Positions 63,291 to 64,000 of a DNA stretch of 64,000 bases are shown here, piece by piece (position 1 is the first letter of the stretch; each line of letters begins with the position of its first letter). This DNA is from Hamiltosporidium tvaerminnensis. Lineage: Eukaryota; Microsporidia; Dubosqiidae. The position numbers and the translations under genes are program-made. The notes under the pieces are model-generated. The model was given only the letters and a program-made list of their open reading frames with translations. It was not told where the DNA came from and did not search any database. The stretch covers positions 682,001-746,000 of the forward strand of contig CM061252.1 in NCBI GenBank assembly GCA_022605425.2. The letters are read 5' to 3'.

Positions 63291-63538
63291 GGCATCGGTA
63301 CCAGAAGACGAGGGTATGGTGTCAACCAAGCAGACTGGACTAGTCTTTCAACTACTGCTTGCTGGGTGGTGTCATAGAAGGTCGGTGGAGGTGGAAGTCT
63401 CTCGGATAACATTGCTACATCTACATCACACATCAAAATCCTCTTGCGCTGTTCTCCAAGTTGTTTAAAGCCTCTATTTTTTGATTTTTATATTTTCGCT
63501 GGCTACTTTTTTCCTTCTACCTATTTAAATACAAATAT

Positions 63539-63879
63539 ATAATAAATTATTTTTAAATATAACTTAGAAATTTATAAGTTTAAATTCAAATTTCTGATTA
63601 TATTTGTGTAAAATCTGATCAAATTTATCTTGCAATAAAAAATTTAAAAATAGAATTTACTTTTTCGCAAAATATCGTTTGTTTTAATAAAGATAAGTTT
63701 ATTAAATTATTAAAATTGTTAAAATGGTCAGATTTGTGAAATTATGTAAGTTTTAGTTCCGAGATAGCAATATTTTAAATGTATAAGAATGATTTTCTTA
63801 TCAGATCTGATACAAAACAAAGTGTAAGAAATGTTTTGAAACGTATTTTTATATCCACTTACAGCAATGAAACAGTGCA
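63539..63879. other. Intergenic, AT-rich
   Basis: Nothing recognised. A 68-codon minus-strand ORF (63728-63934) overlaps the stronger plus-strand candidate and has no feature. Confidence 0.5.
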
Positions 63880-64000
63880 ATGGATGTCGAGAAGGAGGTA
63901 ATACGTACCAAAATGGAAAATTATCTAGGATCATTTCTCAAAGATATAAACATAACAGAAAGACAAAAGGAAGCGATAAGTAAAATGTTGTTTTTAAACG
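63880..64000 (+). CDS. Partial ORF running off the window end
   Basis: Open from ATG 63880 (or the in-frame ATG at 63913) to the end of the window, at least 40 codons. The piece is hydrophilic and helix-like (LGSFLKDINITERQKEAISK). The preceding GTACCAAAATGG around the second ATG is a reasonable start context. It could be the N terminus of a host gene or of a further mobile element. Nothing identifies it yet. Confidence 0.35.
   Translation, partial: MDVEKEVIRTKMENYLGSFLKDINITERQKEAISKMLFLN

Larger units (their letters stand above)
59750..63524 (-). mobile_element. Full-length R4/Dong-like LINE, inactivated, with 14-bp TSD
   Basis: 3775 bp, flanked by TTAAATACAAATAT at 59736-59749 and 63525-63538. 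On the minus strand a single long frame can be followed. An N-terminal region starts upstream of 63149, with a stop near 63173. The reverse transcriptase follows (61443-62363: motif A WIDVKKAYDSIDH, motif B RGILQGDSLSPLLF, motif C LLFINDLKLLA, thumb VYKYLGI). Then come a CCHC zinc finger (CQHCGKSGKTVDHLATRC) and the PD-(D/E)xK endonuclease (RPDI, IEVGI). It has in-frame stops at 63173, 62373, 61443 and about 61257, and a 1-nt deletion near 60387. The catalytic xDD of motif C is ND. It ends with the family tail CCCAGAATTTTATTAAATAA. Confidence 0.9.

Noticed and set aside
63190-63468. 92-codon plus-strand ORF
   Set aside because: Antisense to the 5' part of the full-length R4-like element; a corresponding but decayed stretch exists at 30.3-30.6 kb.
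1-64000. tRNA or rRNA genes
   Set aside because: I looked for B-box-like GGTTCGAATCC patterns with matching acceptor stems and for rRNA-like conserved cores and found none I could support.

Overview
The window looks like a piece of a large, gene-poor, very AT-rich microsporidian genome. The few real genes are short and intronless, and several carry the CCC-type motif that microsporidia place just upstream of the start codon. The products fit a reduced eukaryote: proteasome beta-4/beta-7 subunit, ER-type HSP90, 3-ketodihydrosphingosine reductase, a Rab GDI/REP-like protein and signal peptide peptidase. A TE-rich genus infecting arthropods (Hamiltosporidium- or Edhazardia-like) is an inference, not something the sequence proves.

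Layout. 1-7.1 kb: relic DNA with a broken integrase, a small ORF at 4.1-4.3 kb and a SINE-like repeat at 5.3-5.5 kb. 7.16-22.85 kb: a large inverted segmental duplication. Arm A (7160-15350) and arm B (19452-22848) each carry one intact 662-codon gene for a putatively secreted protein of unknown function. Arm A is interrupted by a decayed Helitron (9888-14719), whose empty site survives in arm B. Between the arms lie an integrase relic, an RTE-type LINE relic and a 5'-truncated R4/Dong-like LINE fragment. 22.8-27 kb: unassigned relic DNA and a third, broken copy of the 662-aa gene (25023-26948). 27-30.7 kb: a decayed, nearly full-length R4-like LINE. 30.9-31.6 kb: proteasome subunit (-). 32.4 kb: second copy of the small ORF. 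33.1-34.1 kb: truncated R4-like copy with its 3' reading frame intact. 34.1-36.8 kb: AT-rich DNA without genes.

36.8-54.7 kb is the gene island: KDSR-like reductase (-), a GGGTGTTA repeat tract, ER HSP90 (-), a repeat-rich divergent intergenic region, a giant GDI/REP-like gene with a roughly 1000-residue acidic repetitive insert (+), then hAT, Tc1 and R4 relics, and a 712-aa coiled-coil protein (+). 54.7-64 kb: a SINE-like repeat, two tail-to-tail R4 fragments, signal peptide peptidase (+), a full-length but dead R4-like LINE (59750-63524, bounded by 14-bp target-site duplications) and an ORF running off the window end.

Functionally, the recognised genes belong to ER/secretory and sphingolipid housekeeping (HSP90 with a KEEL tail, SPP, KDSR, GDI/REP) plus the proteasome; nothing suggests operons. 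Most of the sequence is mobile-element debris. Several families (Helitron, RTE, SINE-like) resemble arthropod elements, which suggests exchange with an arthropod host.
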